This document shows, in pieces, positions 4,911 to 5,359 of a stretch of 5,359 bases of DNA. The notes beneath the pieces were generated by a model, which worked only from the letters and a program-made list of their open reading frames with translations, was not told the origin of the DNA and ran no database searches. Source of the DNA: Promethearchaeota archaeon. GTDB taxonomy: Archaea > Asgardarchaeota > Lokiarchaeia > Sigynarchaeales > SOKP01. Positions within the stretch are counted from its first letter, which is position 1. Each line of letters begins with the position of its first letter. The DNA is taken from contig JAEOTJ010000129.1 in NCBI GenBank assembly GCA_016839905.1, forward strand, positions 1 through 5,359, given 5' to 3'. A program made the translations under genes and the position numbers.

Positions 4911-5359
4911 CTATATTTTAATAACTTGTTCAAGGAATTCTTTAAACTCTTGTTCATTTAAATAATTTGCGCAGCCAATATTAATGAAATCAAGAACCTC
5001 ATCATTTCTCTTATTGTTTAAACTTTTAAACATTAAGGATTTAAGGATCTCTTTAGAATCTTGAAAATTTTTCTCAGATAGCTTTTGTAATATTAAAAAT
5101 CTATCTTTATGCTCATTTTTTAACACATAGTTATTGATAAAATAAGCTTTTTCATAATCTTTCTCTTCTAAAGCGATATAAATTAAGAGGACTTGAGAAT
5201 CCATGTTATCAGAACATAATTTAATGCTATATTTTAAGGCTTTTTTCGCGTTTAAAAATTTGTTAGAATGAAATAAATGATTCCCAAAAAAATTCCAAAA
5301 TTTGCTGCCGACTCTTGGTTTTATATCATATCCTTCATAAACTTGAATTAATTGGTCAA
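4911..5359 (-). CDS. TPR-repeat protein, 3' part only (5' end outside window)
   Basis: The - strand frame ending at TAG 4913-4911 stays open to the window edge, giving 148 visible residues. The first ATG seen (5204) is not the real start, because the 51 codons before it complete a canonical tetratricopeptide repeat. Numbering from the first visible codon, W21, G25, L28, A37, L41, S44 and S49 sit at TPR positions 4, 8, 11, 20, 24, 27 and 32. A second repeat follows 34 residues later (Q55, I59, A62, A71, N75, V78). Helices further on (about 86-145) suggest degenerate repeats or a capping helix. TPR proteins are protein-interaction scaffolds; no enzymatic domain is visible, though one could lie upstream. 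Cys residues are few and no membrane segment is seen, so it is probably cytosolic. The partner and role are unknown. Confidence 0.8.
   Translation of the reverse strand, partial: DQLIQVYEGYDIKPRVGSKFWNFFGNHLFHSNKFLNAKKALKYSIKLCSDNMDSQVLLIYIALEEKDYEKAYFINNYVLKNEHKDRFLILQKLSEKNFQDSKEILKSLMFKSLNNKRNDEVLDFINIGCANYLNEQEFKEFLEQVIKI

Overview
The window is AT-rich and has four protein-coding genes. No RNA genes, insertion sequences or CRISPR arrays are visible. The most likely source is an archaeon. Spacers contain TATA-box-like sequences rather than clear bacterial -35/-10 pairs, gene ends carry bare oligo-T tracts, and the largest gene encodes a secreted, Ig-like, sequon-rich surface protein with C-terminal membrane segments. 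That architecture is common in archaea. An Asgard (Promethearchaeota/Lokiarchaeia-type) origin would fit, but it is an inference, because no phylogenetic marker gene is present.

Left part (1-1463, + strand): a 258-base leader region with a TATA-like element, a small GNRA hairpin followed by T6, and a strong GGAGG ribosome binding site leads into two overlapping genes. The first (259-1005) encodes a four-helix membrane protein with an HEMGH zinc motif and looks like a site-2-protease/M50-type intramembrane metallopeptidase. The second (993-1463) overlaps it by 13 bases. It encodes a two-helix membrane anchor fused to a DUF559/Vsr-like PD-(D/E)XK nuclease domain. Predicted topology puts the protease's C-terminal tail and the nuclease on the cytosolic side. 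A membrane protease coupled to a membrane-tethered nuclease is the most unusual item here and a candidate two-gene defence or stress module.

Middle part (1468-4734, - strand): one 1088-residue exported surface protein, convergent with the nuclease gene and separated from it by only 4 bases. It has a signal peptide, an N-terminal beta-rich region, three to four Ig-like repeats of about 100 residues, many N-glycosylation sequons and a C-terminal two-helix membrane hairpin. Its own TATA-like promoter lies at 4802-4811. Both ends of the gene contain GC-rich stretches, while the interior is AT-rich.

Right edge (4911-5359, - strand): the 3' part of a TPR-repeat protein gene. The frame stays open to the window edge, so the ATG at 5204 is internal and the real start lies outside. 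A T7 tract directly after its stop is a likely terminator. It also separates this gene from the surface-protein promoter downstream.
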